A DNA stretch of 33,172 nt from Bradyrhizobium sp. Leo170 (GTDB lineage: Bacteria > Pseudomonadota > Alphaproteobacteria > Rhizobiales > Xanthobacteraceae): assembly GCF_004296405.1 (NCBI RefSeq), contig NZ_PSRR01000057.1, forward strand, positions 1 to 33,172, read 5' to 3'. Numbering within the stretch: the first letter of the stretch is position 1; each line of letters starts with the position of its first letter. A model generated the notes under the pieces. It saw only the letters and a program-made list of their open reading frames with translations. It searched no databases and was not told the DNA's origin. Shown piece after piece: positions 33,136 to 33,172 of this stretch. Both the position numbers and the translations under genes were made by a program.

Positions 33136-33172
33136 TCAGACCGGTTCGCTCAACCGGGCGGCAGACCGGCGC

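Noticed and set aside
1..33172. CRISPR arrays, rRNA genes, complete tRNA genes, prophage modules
   Set aside because: No regularly spaced repeats, no rRNA signature and no cloverleaf were seen anywhere in the window; no phage structural genes are present.

Overview
The window looks like chromosome from a GC-rich alphaproteobacterium, most likely a Bradyrhizobium relative. This is inferred from codon and GC character, from Tat-exported metabolic proteins, and from the mix of ABC, TRAP, sAC-like cyclase and STN-type genes; no rRNA or other taxonomic marker is present. I see no complete tRNA, rRNA, CRISPR array or intact insertion sequence.

Layout. (a) 1-690: decayed IS110-family transposase, minus strand. 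(b) 700-2790: diheme cytochrome c and an AraC-type regulator, both minus. (c) 3525-6649: SsuA/NMT1-type ABC importer operon (Tat substrate-binding protein, permease, ATPase) with a relic of a second binding-protein C-terminus between the first two genes. (d) 6770-9134: HxlR-type regulator divergent from an Old Yellow Enzyme reductase, then an OsmC-like protein. (e) 9138-13430: a graveyard of gene fragments (AhpD/CMD-like tail, frameshifted wHTH-TPR regulator, O-methyltransferase, SDR, Mrr nuclease, TPR tail) around one intact Tat-exported oxalate decarboxylase. (f) 13819-22289: a divergent catabolic locus. GntR regulator plus FAD dehydrogenase face a plus-strand operon of TRAP transporter (P, Q, M), type II dehydroquinase, an uncharacterised protein, a TIM-barrel isomerase/dehydratase and a shikimate/quinate dehydrogenase. 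(g) 23060-27601: a three-gene minus-strand operon of ThDP enzyme, L-amino-acid-oxidase-like flavoprotein and a KAS III-like protein lacking the catalytic Cys. (h) 27839-31780: a very large class III cyclase/NTPase/TPR protein with the layout of animal soluble adenylyl cyclase. (i) 32303-end: an STN-domain envelope protein followed by what may be a broken sigma-factor gene.

How the genes fit together. Locus (f) reads as import and breakdown of quinate/shikimate-type cyclohexane carboxylates to protocatechuate, with an unexpected flavin dehydrogenase beside the regulator. Locus (g) reads as a small biosynthetic pathway: amino acid to 2-oxo acid (flavoprotein), 2-oxo acid decarboxylation and carboligation to an acyloin (ThDP enzyme), then acyl modification (KAS III-like). 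It is the best candidate for an undescribed system here; the large cyclase immediately upstream on the same strand may be its regulator. Three genes in the first 10 kb also carry small in-frame tandem duplications (18, 18 and 24 bp).
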